Assembly: GCA_040954595.2 (NCBI GenBank)
Contig: CM082583.2
Span: forward strand, 9,300,001 to 9,364,000
Reading direction: 5' to 3'
DNA: 64,000 nucleotides
From: Balanoglossus misakiensis
Lineage: Eukaryota > Hemichordata
Below are positions 1-12,883 of this stretch, one piece after another; the stretch's first letter is position 1; each line of letters begins with the position of its first letter. The translations under genes and the position numbers were made by a program. Under the pieces are notes generated by a model. It was given only the letters and a program-made list of their open reading frames with translations, was not told the origin of the DNA and made no database searches.

Positions 1-3000
1 CATTTGTGCAGTGCTGCGTGAATGACAAATATGAAAATTCAGCCACATTCGTCACTCCACGTAATAAAGTTTTATGAATAAAATAGAGGCGATTTCCTTA
101 TGCGCTCGTCCTCCAATTACCTTTAATCGAATCACCTTACACTGATGAAAATGTTCCAAAATGTCAGCTCCCAGCGATGATTCGGTTGTCGGCTGGCTGC
201 CATGGTAACAGACGTTGCAATCTTATTACTTTACAAATTTTATTATCCTTTTTCACACTCAAATACGCGATCCCCGATGAACACGTGTTTGATAAACGAA
301 ACAAGGTAATTGTTCGTAATTGCCACTGTGCTTTATTAGTTTTTGGACTGCTGCAGCTTTAACAAGGAGTCCGCCATCTTGTTGCCATGGATTCCAGGGT
401 GATTGACAGCCACCGTGAATCTCACTAAATGTCAGTGTCTTGTATAAGGTTTTCCAGATGACAAATGTCTGCCATTCAAATAGCTGGTATGAATCTAATG
501 CCTCCAGGCTGTTGTATAAATCACTCCAGTTGTGTGTGTGTTGTATATTGTTGTATGATACATGTGATATTGAGAGAATCCAGACATCCATAATTATCAT
601 GTGATATCTGCAGTTTCAGTACTGGGTTGGTCCAGAATGGACACGTGATAGGCTTTCTATTCCAGTGTCAACATTGTTTGACGCAGTTTGCAAAAAGAGG
701 GAAGCTTTCATGAAGAAGAATGTTAAGAGTTTGGGTCAATCTGTAATATCATACTTGAGTCATAACTCTTAAAAAAAAACCAAAGCTTTTGAATTTCCAA
801 TGCCATAAAGGCACATGAATGTTTTTTTTAGAAATTATAATTCCGCCGTAAACAGACCAAGACTAGAAAAGTACCTCGGATTCCTTTCACACTGAAGGTC
901 TTTCAGAAATGAATAAATGCTGCCACTTTTAAACCCCTCAGTTGCAGGGCTGTCAATGATGTTGCCATGCGCGCTGAATGAACCCCTTTCCCATCAACCC
1001 CTACTTCCTCATCCCAGTGATCAAGCCCTGAGATTGGAGAGTGTGTTGTACGTATAAACCACACAGCTGAGATGACGGGCGCCAAGAGTGCCTCAATTTG
1101 CCGTTGTTTATTTTCCCCGCGAATGAAATGTTTGAATTAGGCGAAAGTAAGAGCTTTTAGCAAATGTGCAAATGTGCCGAGTAATTGGTTTCCACGCAGT
1201 GTTCAGGCTGCGTTTTTAGTACCAGATTCTGAGGTGACAGGCTCCTTTTGTCATTGAAGCCTTCTAGCCCGTCGTTTAAAATGAGAAATCTGTGTTTCTT
1301 TCTGAGAAATCTTTTTTTTCTTCTGATGTTAAATATTGATGTAACACACCTGTATCAGCTCCTATAAGAATAGTGTTGACAGTCTTGGTGCGTGCTAGTC
1401 TACATACATGTATGCACGTTTCAGTGTCTGTATAATACTTTCTGAAAGAAGTTCATAAAGAAGAGAGAAGACGAGATATTCTTTATCCATAAAAAGCAAT
1501 TTTAAACACCTGCTGTAGTTGACATTCACATTAAATTTACTTTCTTTAAATGGAACTTTTGTACTGTGTTTCATTCGATTAAGGAAATTGTGGAATAGAG
1601 TAAGCGTGAAATTCTTCCTGTGGCATATTTTAAGACAAACCTCTTTGGTCTTCAGCGACCTGACCAATTGGCAAAGGCCTGCAGCGGTGACTGGGTTGTA
1701 GAACAATATTTGTTTTCTGTATCATGACGAACGGAAAGCGATGGCGTTCTCCTGAGTTCCCCGGGTTTTCAAGATTGATCCGGCCAGATGGACCTTGCGG
1801 GCATCTGTCAGCTCCCCATTACAGAGAATACAAATCGTCAGCTCAGGTTGTTTTAGTTGACACACCAGTGGGTATAATGACTGATGCCAATTGACCCCTA
1901 AAGCGGTGTTCTCATTACGGCGGCTCTTTGGCCCGTACTTTTTTAACACTGATCAAATACCTGGAGTACCGCGTATGCTCATACACCTCTCTCCAACGGG
2001 GGAAGTCGCGATTGCAAAGAGGTTTAGATGTCAAAGATCATGTGCTTTTCCCAACATTTATTATCTGCACGAGAATGTCTTCCAAGATGTACTTTCCCGG
2101 AAACAGAAGAAATATGACTTGTTGAGAGACTTGCAAATGGTTGTATATGCATGAACACCAGTGATGCAGGATGAAAGTGGATTATGCTTGGGACCCTGAG
2201 GCTCCCGACAGCTCCAAATGTGCCATTTCGGTCTTAATATTCACAATATCAGTAGTGAGACTCATATAATCTTAGTAATGGATCAAGTGCTATCTTAAGA
2301 CCAGCTAGTACATGTAAATGTATGTTGTTCTCATCTACCGGTACACGTCACATGAGTATTGTCAGAGCAATTGTTATAACAATCAACAGGTGGTTGGAGT
2401 CATAAGCTCAGTGTCACTCCTCTATAAACTGCCAATACCGATATACCGGTATATCATAAACGGTCTTTAAGTTTGGACTAGTCATCCACAACATATATAT
2501 TGACATGACATGTCCCAGCCATATGACTTAGTGTCTTTGAACATGTCATTAAGATGGAAAAGCAGAATCTGCAGTCGACCCGACATCAAAAACGTGGAAA
2601 AATTATCCAGAGAATATATTATGTGCACGTGCATGAATTCCCTTTAAAATCTATTCACTATAAAATTATAACAACTCAAACCAGTGTATCTTTTAAAAAC
2701 AGAGATAAAAAATTCAGAAGAGATAGAACAGTCTTGTATCTAGTTTCATGTCTCTGCAAGATAGCTCTCTCGTTATCTATTTCACATAGATTATTTGCCT
2801 TTCAGGTTTTAAAGTATAATGCTTTCCAGAAAGTCAATATCTTTTCAGATAAATCTCTGACGACATGTAGAAATCTCATGGATGTAAGAAAGTTGGACGA
2901 GAAAACTAGTACCACGTATATCTCTCTGTACTGGATAGCCTTTATTATTAAGCCAATAAAATTAGCCATACTGACTGTAACAGTGGAATAACTGAATTTG

Positions 3001-6000
3001 CGATTGGTACGTCTGAACTTGATTCATTAAAAAAAAAGCAAGATGCCTTCTTCACTGTTCATTCAATCTGGTCTAAGTTCCTACATAGAACTTCCTTATT
3101 AGATTTAACCATTAGCGTACATGGAACTAGTCGAGTTGTTGAGTAAGGAAAGGCGTTTGCCCAGAATGAGCTAGGCCAGACAAATTTCACAGCAGGGCGA
3201 TCAATGCAGCTGTATTTGATCGATACACTAGAAGTTTGAAGTTGAAAATACTGCTCATTATCACAGTGCTGTTTTCCAATGTTTTTGCCGTTTCGTAATA
3301 AAGCAATTATGATACGGTATCGCCGAATGTGTGCGCTTGTGTTGTTCGCGCCGGGGCACTGCAATCCCCCTGACAGTATACAATACACTTTCACATATCA
3401 CCCTGGTCTTAGCACCATTTATGAGTGAATTCCTGCATTGTTGATGATGTCGTTCGTCTTCTGTTCAAACGTCATCAGGATGTCAAGGGACGGATTACAG
3501 AATGTGGGTTATCTCTACCTGTGTAGTGCGTTTGTTTCACACCTTCCCGAAATAGATACCTGGCGCGACCGTCGGGACTCAGGAAATCCATTTCACTGCA
3601 TTGATGCCCTAAAGCCTGGTACTGCACATGCAGTCATTGCTGTTACAAAGATCAGGTTCTGACTGAAACATATCAGTTTTGCTGATGAAAGTTGTGGTTG
3701 CCACGGTGATTATGGCACATATGGCATATACTGAAAGCATGTTGTCATGGCGAAGATAGTCGGAGAAAGCAATATAAAAAGTCCTTTCTACCATGAAAAA
3801 AACAAGGAAAAGGCTGTGTGTCTCCTTGATATAAATTAGTTTTTGAAATTTCCAGACACACACAAAAATATTCCCTTCTTCTCTGGATATACCGGTAGGT
3901 TGTACTTTTTTAAACTTCAGAATCTATAAGTTTGGCAATTAAATCATCAAAGATAGCCGAAACATGCATGGGCTTAAAACACATACCAAAACTCTAGCTG
4001 TTTAGTTTTGTGATGACATATCGCCTTCAGGTGGAAATATCACTACGGGTAAACAACTATGTGTAAGTATTTCTGATCCTGAACCTCCAGTGGTGCATGC
4101 ATGCAGTTGTCCCGAGGCCCAGCTGCATTGAACCGTTGCATGTTTTCTAATCTGAAAGGTTCGCCCGGGAGGAGTTAGTTCCAGCAGCTTCTCCTAAGAA
4201 ATGTTTATTTCCAATTGAAAAGGGTACACGATAATCCTGGAGCACTGAATGCAAAATAATGAATATCCTATCATAAATTTTGTGGACAATCAATGACCTT
4301 TTGAAAAATGCGTCTTTCTCGGATGGGTTCGGATTCTGAAGGATATAATAAGTCATATTAGACTGAATAGTCAGATAGAGATCTCTTATGGTTTTCAGAG
4401 TTAAAATTCGAAAAATGGTTCTTCCCACTCACTGCAGATACATCGTGAGGGCTGCTGCTGCCAGTATAAAATGAAAGTCGTTTGTGAATTATTTGCCCTG
4501 ACTCACCAAAAGAAGTGATTTCCCCCCCCCCCCTACATATTTTGCCAGTCATTATCTTTCACAGTCGTGTGCAATTTACGAAGTACATGTCTGTACTGGA
4601 GTGTGGTTATGACACGTACTGTACGGTAAATGAGATGCCCTCCCCAATATCATTATACCTTGAAATGCATCATTTTGTGCTGATTTACCATAACAATGGA
4701 GGTAATCAGTGATGTAATGCGGACACGGCCACCGGTTTTCTGTGTCCCGTAGGGCCAGGTACGGCAGTGTGTCACTCAGGGCGGATAGGGGGTCCCCACC
4801 ACCATGGCTTTAATTGGTTCTCTAGTCAAGTTCAAGTTTGTGTCATTGTGTCAATCAAACGCCTGAACAAAAGTTGTGTATTGCAGCACGTCGTGCAGTT
4901 CATTTTTCAACTGGGTTTTTGTATAGATAAGGGGGATACGAGGGTGTCTAGCGATCTGTCCATAATCATCCGTATCAATGCAATCTGCTTTATGCCATTG
5001 AAAAACACACTTTCAATTTTCATTACTTGTGTCAAGGCTTTTCTAACTGAGCTTCTATTTAGCTGAGGTGCCGAATTTATAGTATAATTTACGAGAACTG
5101 TGTCACAGGGTTTAATCAGATCTGCAACCCGGTCTCAGTATATACATGTACATATGTAGGTGAAAGTTTAAAAGTTAAAAGAAAACTGAATAAATTCCTG
5201 CTTTCTGTGATTTGTTTTCATAAAATGTAATGTGAGGACAGTTAAAAGTGGTTTTATTTTATGCATTGCACACGTTTATGGATTTTTTTTGTATTCTGGT
5301 GTTCATATAAAAATGTGACTGTTGTTCTTTTGTATGACAGGGATGGAGGTCTCAGTTGCCAGTACAGGTCATGATAAATTTCAGACGACAGCAATTTATT
5401 TTTCTTATATTGACATCACTGAGAAAGCATGGGGAAGAATTTGTGTGATATTTAATAGTGTCTGAATGATTCGTCATTCTTTATTGCCACTTTATTGGCA
5501 GCTGTCGCCTACCGCAAGCTCCTCTAATTCTGACTTTTCACTGATTTCACCATTCATCAAGATTCATAAGGTGTCTCGAAGTACTTAGCCTTTGTGTCAA
5601 TTCAGTGAAATGGATTCTTCTCTATCTTGTCAGATCATCAGCAAGGGGTGAATGTGACCCTGATACTGTCTTCTTTCCAATATCATTATACTGAGTGTAC
5701 TTGAAAGCAGGAAGCTGTGCGTGGATGGCATTCATTTGCTGTGAATTTGAAACATGTTAGTTATACAAAAACCTTAAAATGGGAGGAGTGTCCATGATGC
5801 ATACGACAGTTTCTGAGCAATTTACATTTTTGTGCCAAGCATTGAGTTTGATTTGTAGTGGACTAGAGGTTCATTTCTCTGATGTTATCTTCGCATGATG
5901 GTATATTAGTCTTTGGCAAGCTTTGAGAAAAGTGAGCTGTAGACATCAGATTTTACTGTCTACTGGTTCACTTGTTTTCATATCAACGTACGGTACTATT

Positions 6001-9000
6001 TAGCTATAGAAACTCATCTTTAGGAATTCTTCCCAGGAATAATCTCGTAAATACTTGGACAATTTGGCTGTAATCAGCTTTCAGATCTGTGTTTTCAAGT
6101 CTGTGGCGCACATATAGCCACCTTGTCTGGACTTTTTGACATATCATTTAGCCTTTTCACATTGCAGTGCTTTTGCACAGTCAATTAGAAGAAAAAAATG
6201 ATAGGGATGGCAATGCCTGGGGAGTTTTATCAGGTATTTCCTCTCAAAGTAGAATGAGTGAAGCCTTGCCTTTGGGACTTCAATCGTCTGATATGTCTGG
6301 CAAGAGTGGCGTTCACGTTTTTTTTTATGTTTCAGTGTGTCCCCGTGAACATAAGTGCATTGGCATGTTGAAATTTGTATAACTGCATGAATTTATAGGG
6401 TGATTGTAGATTTATAAATTCAAGAAAGCAAACTAGAGAATTTTGTTTAGTGTTGCTGCACGTAATAGGATATATACAGAACACATTTGGCTGTACGTTC
6501 ACCATCAGAATGATTCTAGATAGCATTTTAATGATTAAAGAACGTGGCTTCAGCAAAATACTGAATGATGACTGTCCTTGGCGTGGTCAATCACACCTCC
6601 TCTGATGGCTGCTACCTTGGCCAGCTTCTTGTAACAGTTTCTTGATACTTCCACTTACAGTTCTGAGAATTGACCCATCAACGTGTCAGCCCATCAAACA
6701 CATATCTCCCTCAGTGTTAGGAAATGAGCTTATACATATAGTGCCTGGCGCATGCTCATCAGAGCCATCGAATGCAAAAAACAAAATGGCACAGTACGAC
6801 GGCTTCATTAACCCTGTAACCTTCTCACCGCCATTGTCAGCGTTTTATCGGCGTCACAAAATGTATCTCTGCATCATCTTTTATTGAAGAAGTGATCTTG
6901 TGTCACATTCACGCGTCGCTTCAAGGATAATGCCGCCTTCTTGGAACTAACGTGAATTTTGAAAAGGTTCACTTACACCCATAGAAATTTATGTTAAAAA
7001 GTAAACTCATCACGCGCTTTTATCTTTGTCGGAATGTCATAACAATAACAAATTTTTAAAAGTGGATGAAAAAACGCTGTAATTTGCATCACGTCAATTA
7101 TAAGCGGTGTATTCTGTTTGTGAAAAAGCTTTTTTCTTGTTTGAATTGTCTTTTGATGGCCGTGTTATTTGATTGATGGTTTTCATTAAATTCTACTTTG
7201 GTTACAATGCCTGAACACACAAACAAATTAGTTTTCTGGGAACGCTGGTGTATCAAGTTGTGTATTCCATGCAAATGATGAGTGTCGCCACTTTTCAACT
7301 CCCCTGCGACGGAAACAAATACACTTTTCAAACTCGAGCCACAGTGTTGGTGTAAGCTGTACCAATGATCGAAAATAGGTACAATGCTGTCAGACACACA
7401 TTTAAGTTTTATTGCAAAAGGTGAATAGTGCAGTCAACTCCAATGTAGCTTGCGGTGCCTTTGACATTTGATGAACTTGGCCTTGAGAGACAATTACATG
7501 TAACTCTGATGTTCTTGTATTGATACAAGTTATTGCAAAAAAGATTGCGCGGACTGAATATGACATCAAAACGAAATTACAAAATTTGTTTCTGACAGCT
7601 TAATAAATATTTTGACTGTAATATAGACTGATTTATTGATGACCGTCACTAAACTGACACCTGTGAAATTAGACTGGTGTCAAATATCAAGTGCTTTGAA
7701 ATAGCACCATTGACTATTTTCACCTGGTCATTTTTAATGATTTTTTTTTTGGTTGAAAATTTTCAGATCAATCATGTCCCTTGATATTCTCCCTTATTGG
7801 TTAATGTTGTGTCAGTGTTATGCAAATGAATGCAGTCTTTATAAGTTTACGTATTGACGTCGTGGAAAAACCCTGAACCATACTTAATTCATCTGCAGGT
7901 CTTTATGAAATGCAGCGACCCTGTCAGTTAGCATGCTTGAAAAGTCTTGCAAATTACCAACGCTATACTTCTGACCTTTCTGTAGCTGAAAAAAATTATC
8001 TTAATCTGTCAGCCGTAGCTGAGTGTAAAATAAATTATCAACCTTGAAGAAAAGGGACGATAATTGCAGGATTTTTTGAAATGATGGACAGCTGGCGTCA
8101 TTTGGACCGCGACTGATTCTGTGTGATTATATTTACACCAGCAGTTCCATCATCAACAGGTATTCATAGTATGCATCAGACAAAATTGATGTACATTTTG
8201 AATTCAATAATTTGGAGGGATTCCAATGTTGATTATGTAAATCTCCAGTGTTGAATGCCTTAGAGGTACACAATTTTGCTCCAACACATTCATTCAGCAA
8301 ATTTGGTACATTGTCCACTTTTGCTTTTTATTCAAATCGAGATTTCATTGAGTGTCTTTGTAAATGAAAACATGTTTTGACTGAAAAAATAAAATCGTAG
8401 GCTGTAAAATTATGAGGTTATAGTTGCCGATAGCACATGTATCATCAACCAAAGCTGAAACTTAAACTTTTTGCTGGCATTTACATGTTGACATTTCAGT
8501 TTGCGGGGAAAAGTTATAAATCTCCTTGTCTTCTTTTGTACCCTAGCTTATAAGCTGGTTTATTAGTAGTTTTTAATGAAATATTGATAAGCCTGAGATA
8601 TGTAGTATATATGGTAAGCAGTTTATATAGTCTCTCGAGGTGCCCAGTAGATTAATACAACAGGCCCATTATTTTTACACAGATAAAATATTCATCCATC
8701 TGTGTTGATTCCTTGAGGGCTCTCACACTCACTGGGTACTTTTCTTAGTTAACAGTATCCCAGGTGGTACATGTAAGTATCCCAGGTGGTACATTTAAGT
8801 ATATATCCTCCCATATTTGATATCATACCGTATATAACAAGGTGATCCCCAGTCCCACCGGGCAGAGATACTGGCCTGTCCCTTAACATCATGCCGTCGT
8901 TCTGTGACGGATAAAATTGTTTCAATCAATTCCTGGAGAGGTATACGTCATTTGTCGTGTAACTATATGTGCAGTCACCATTGAAATTTGGGCAGTGGGT

Positions 9001-12000
9001 GAAAGTGAATTGAATGGAGCAGATGATGCACAGATTATGACCTGCTTCATTTGATGATTCAGATGCTGGTGTCAATAATCACCTCAGAAGTGCCACTTCT
9101 GCTCTGCCAGATTAGAAGAATTTCTAATTGCGCAGGGAGTTTTTTCACGGTCCAATCAGTGACGCACCACTCTTTTTAGCATCTCCTCAAATTAAGCGCT
9201 AGTTGAACTCTGATCTTTTCTTGTTTTATTATAAAAGTGAAATCTTTGGAAAAAAGTATCTGGTGTTTACCATTGCATTGACATTGGAGGAATTACAATG
9301 TCATGTTGAGCAATTGGAGATCAGTGTGTGAATAAATAACACTGATGCGATGAAAGGAGCTTGAACAGAAATGTGCTTTTGTCTGCAGTAATGCAGGTCC
9401 AGTGTGTTTTGGAAATCCCGTTTTGACAACATAATAAAACCTGTCTTTCTCTATCTCCTCGTTAAACACTGACGGCATCTCAAATCCCATCCTCAATTGT
9501 AATTTACGGTCAGTCACTATGACAATTCTTGTTGTTTTGCTGCTCTCGAACAATAATTATGATTTATCCCCACTGCCAAGGGTTGCTAGGTGACCACTGT
9601 TGCCCAAGGGTGGATATAGAGGATGGAGGGATTAAATCAGAAGTAGGGAGGGGGGGGGCTTTTACCCCTCAAATGCAGCATGAAGGAAAATCTGGCATTT
9701 TCGCATGTGTGATAAATAAGACATGATTTTAGAAGCTTCAAGGGTTGCCAAGCTGCCGTATAATATTATTGTTTAAGAGCCTGTGTCATTGAATAGCAGT
9801 TACATGTATGTACATGTAGGTTGAGGACTATGTTTAAATCATCTCCAAACCTGCCATTTCAGCATAAAGTTAATATTCTGCTCCCAAAAGAAATCTGATG
9901 AATTTGTTACCGAGTTGAGATGAATTAACATTATATTGTGATCATTGTAGCATGAAATCTCATTTCATGATATACATTTTCCGCTGAATGTTATCTCAGT
10001 ACAGTTCCCAGAAGTATCCAGTATTGGCCATTGAAACACAACAAAAGTAACAGTCAGCCGAGGCTGTGTATAGATCGATCTCTGTCTCACTCCCTGCGCA
10101 ACACTAGACAAGGGAATGATCTAACTCCCATGTGACCTCCAGTCTCTTCCCATCAAGGTCAGTTAGCTGTAGGTCATCCTATGTCATAGTCACTGGGTGG
10201 GCTTAGTGTGTTAATTTGGTCAGCCCACAACACCGCCTCATTACTGTCTCAATAGGTGGTCTATTTATCCTTCACAGTTGTTGCCATGGCAATGTTTGGC
10301 ATCTTTTATGTTCGCTAATGAAATGTATAATCCGGCTCAGCAGAATATGGTGTCTATAAATATAGCTGCTGTTTGTAATTGTAGAAAAGAACAGGAAAAA
10401 AAGTTTATGTTTGGATTTGGGATTTTTTTATAATTTAAAAGGATTTCACCATCAAAGTATTTTTTATAGACCCTTAATTATTTAGAGAGATTCTGGGAAC
10501 AAGCATTCATATTACTAGATATGAATCACAATGACAAGCTAAATCTAATTAGCAAATGTTAGTGTATTCATAATTCAACATTTCCTAGCAAATGTTTCAA
10601 ACCAGGGATGTCGAAAAACTTAATTGTGTCCTTCTAATGCTCAAAAATATGAATTCGCTTTTGACTATATTGATCAGATACTATCGGATTCATCTTCGAT
10701 TAGAATGCATGATTACCTACCGGCTCTTGCAATTTGTAACACGAGACACTCAGACAGCTAGAGTTTCTGCAGAGCTCCCGGACTAATATGTAACATTAAA
10801 CATTGCTTGGGCAATAACTATCCGCATATGTACGGTAGTGCGCACCTCGAAAATCAGTCTGAAGCATTTTATCATCATATTTTGCTCAAGGCAACTTTAG
10901 ATTAATCCTTTCTTTAAAATTGAGAGTAAAAGTTGGGGGTCACCATGCAAATTTTTGAAACTGTAAAAAAATTTTAAAGGGAAAATTTTCATTCTGAAAT
11001 GTTGGTTGTATTTTGGTTTATCTTCTCAAATGAATTATCCAGTCTTAAAAAGATAACACAATTCTTGTTTAAACTGATGATAAAAATGCAAGCGTCACCA
11101 ATTATGCTCCATTAGCTCTTAAACATCCTTGGCAGAGGAAACAGTTTACGTTAACAAAGTTAGACGTGAACATAATGATATTTTTTCTCTAGGTTTTTTG
11201 AGAAAAATGTTTTATGTTGAAGTATAGTACTTCACCTTACAAGAAGAGTTTAGTTATTTGTGGAAATTATGATGAAAACCTACACGTGACTGTCAGGGAA
11301 AAAGATGTGGGGGTGGTAATGGGCTCTCAAAGTTATGGTTTTCTTTTCTTTTCATAACAAGTAATTTGTTTCCACAGCAACTCAGGGGTTCTTTTTTGGT
11401 ATCAATTAACCGAAAGAAAACTTCACTCATAGTGAATGGTTCTGTGGTCAGTGCATCCAATAAAAAAGTGCCTGTTATTTGATTTTGCTCCAGCGTATCA
11501 AAGGCATATTTTTTCTTTTCAAATCTGCGAGCATGAAATTTCTTCTCAGATCACGTCGGCATGGGAATATGAAAGAGCAGCTCTGTGTTTCCTTGTTTGG
11601 TAGACTGGATAAATGATCTTATCAAGCGACTTCAGATAAACAGTCAAGAATGGCAGCTCTTTGCCACAAACGTTGTGTCTCCTCACATTTCATTTGCAAT
11701 TCAGAATTCACAGTGATTCCTGATATCTCACGCTCCCCCCTCCTAGACTGCATATCTTATCGCTTCTCTTGTAAATTCACAAATGCATTTACTTTCAGTT
11801 TGTCTTGCTACTGGGGTGGGTGTATTAACTTTTTAGTTCATCGCGATAAAAAAAATTGAGCCAATTTTGCCCGTCGAAAAATCTGCTGGATTTATTCATT
11901 GCCAAATATTCAGACTGTCCTAATTTGAAAGAGATTATCACAGCATTCTGTTGACCCATTATCACCCCTATTTTCCAGTTCACTGGTCCAGTCTCACTGT

Positions 12001-12883
12001 TGAAAATAACTGGATTACACCGTAGCATGGGGGGGATACATGTACAACATCACGATCAATATACCATCTCAGAACAACAGAGTTTTATTTTTTTATATTT
12101 TAAAACAAAAACAGCATTGACTTATATTCCAGTGAGAGTCCATAATCAGAGGAAATTACTTCATATGAACAATTCTGAAGTAACATCCTCACCATTGCCA
12201 AATTCTCTCCTGAGCACACCTTGTTTCCATAGCAACCTCATGTTTCTCATTTGACAGTGCGGCAGCTGGGTAACACTAATAATATTTCTAATGGATTGTA
12301 CCTGAAATCAATGTTAGTATATTGGCTTTTTTTGTTGAGAAGAAAATGACTTGTCGAGTTTAATTTCCCTGATTGGTACGCCTTTGAAGGAAAGTTTCTA
12401 AGCTCGTCAATTCTGCGCATATTAGATATCGATAACTTGAGTAAATTTCATCTCTGATAAAGTAGAAGTGCATTTTGTCAAGGTTGGCTGAGAGAGTGGA
12501 GGAAAGTGCATCATGGGAAATCTCAAGACTGACACTGGCTAAGCATTCAAGTATAAGATGTGTGACAATAAAAGTCTAAAATTGTTTTTCTTTACTTTTT
12601 GTTTAAACAACAAATCCCAAATGTAGAGGAAATTATGGTAGCACTGTTTAATTGACTGCATGCAAGTGCCTGGGAGCATAAAAACTGTGCAGAATCAGTG
12701 TCTGCTGAATTTCATATCTGACCCAATCTGAAAACAGGGAATTGAACACATTTATTAGTGCATTGCACTCCTGATAAACCGAGGTTCTGAGAATGCACAA
12801 TATGACGTGCTACGTACATCACATGTGTTCTAAAAGTATATTTATAATTAACACAATTTTTCTCTCTCATTTTCATTGAATAG
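1..12883. other. Long non-coding stretch, probably an upstream intron of the SLC24 gene
   Basis: I found no convincing exon here on either strand. The next exon downstream opens in the middle of an NCKX-type protein, so the upstream exons (signal region, first transmembrane cluster, alpha-1 repeat) must lie before it. I looked for the alpha-1 repeat signature in this stretch and did not find it. The simplest reading is one long intron extending beyond the left edge. Contents include a 22-bp tandem duplication at 8754-8797, C and G runs (about 4521-4533 and 9649), several TACATGTA palindromes, and one weak candidate micro-exon at 6168-6233. The open frame at 2554-2991 is AT-rich, has no splice logic and looks like chance. 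Confidence 0.5.
8754..8797. repeat. 22-bp tandem duplication
   Basis: Two adjacent copies of a 22-base unit beginning AGTATCCCAGGTGG lie at 8754-8775 and 8776-8797. They differ only near the end (ATGTA against ATTTA). This is a small local duplication in non-coding DNA with no visible function. Confidence 0.85.

Noticed and set aside
2554-2991. 145-codon plus-strand open frame
   Set aside because: AT-rich, biased to Lys/Ile/Ser, with no splice sites, no recognisable motif and no neighbouring exon; probably chance.
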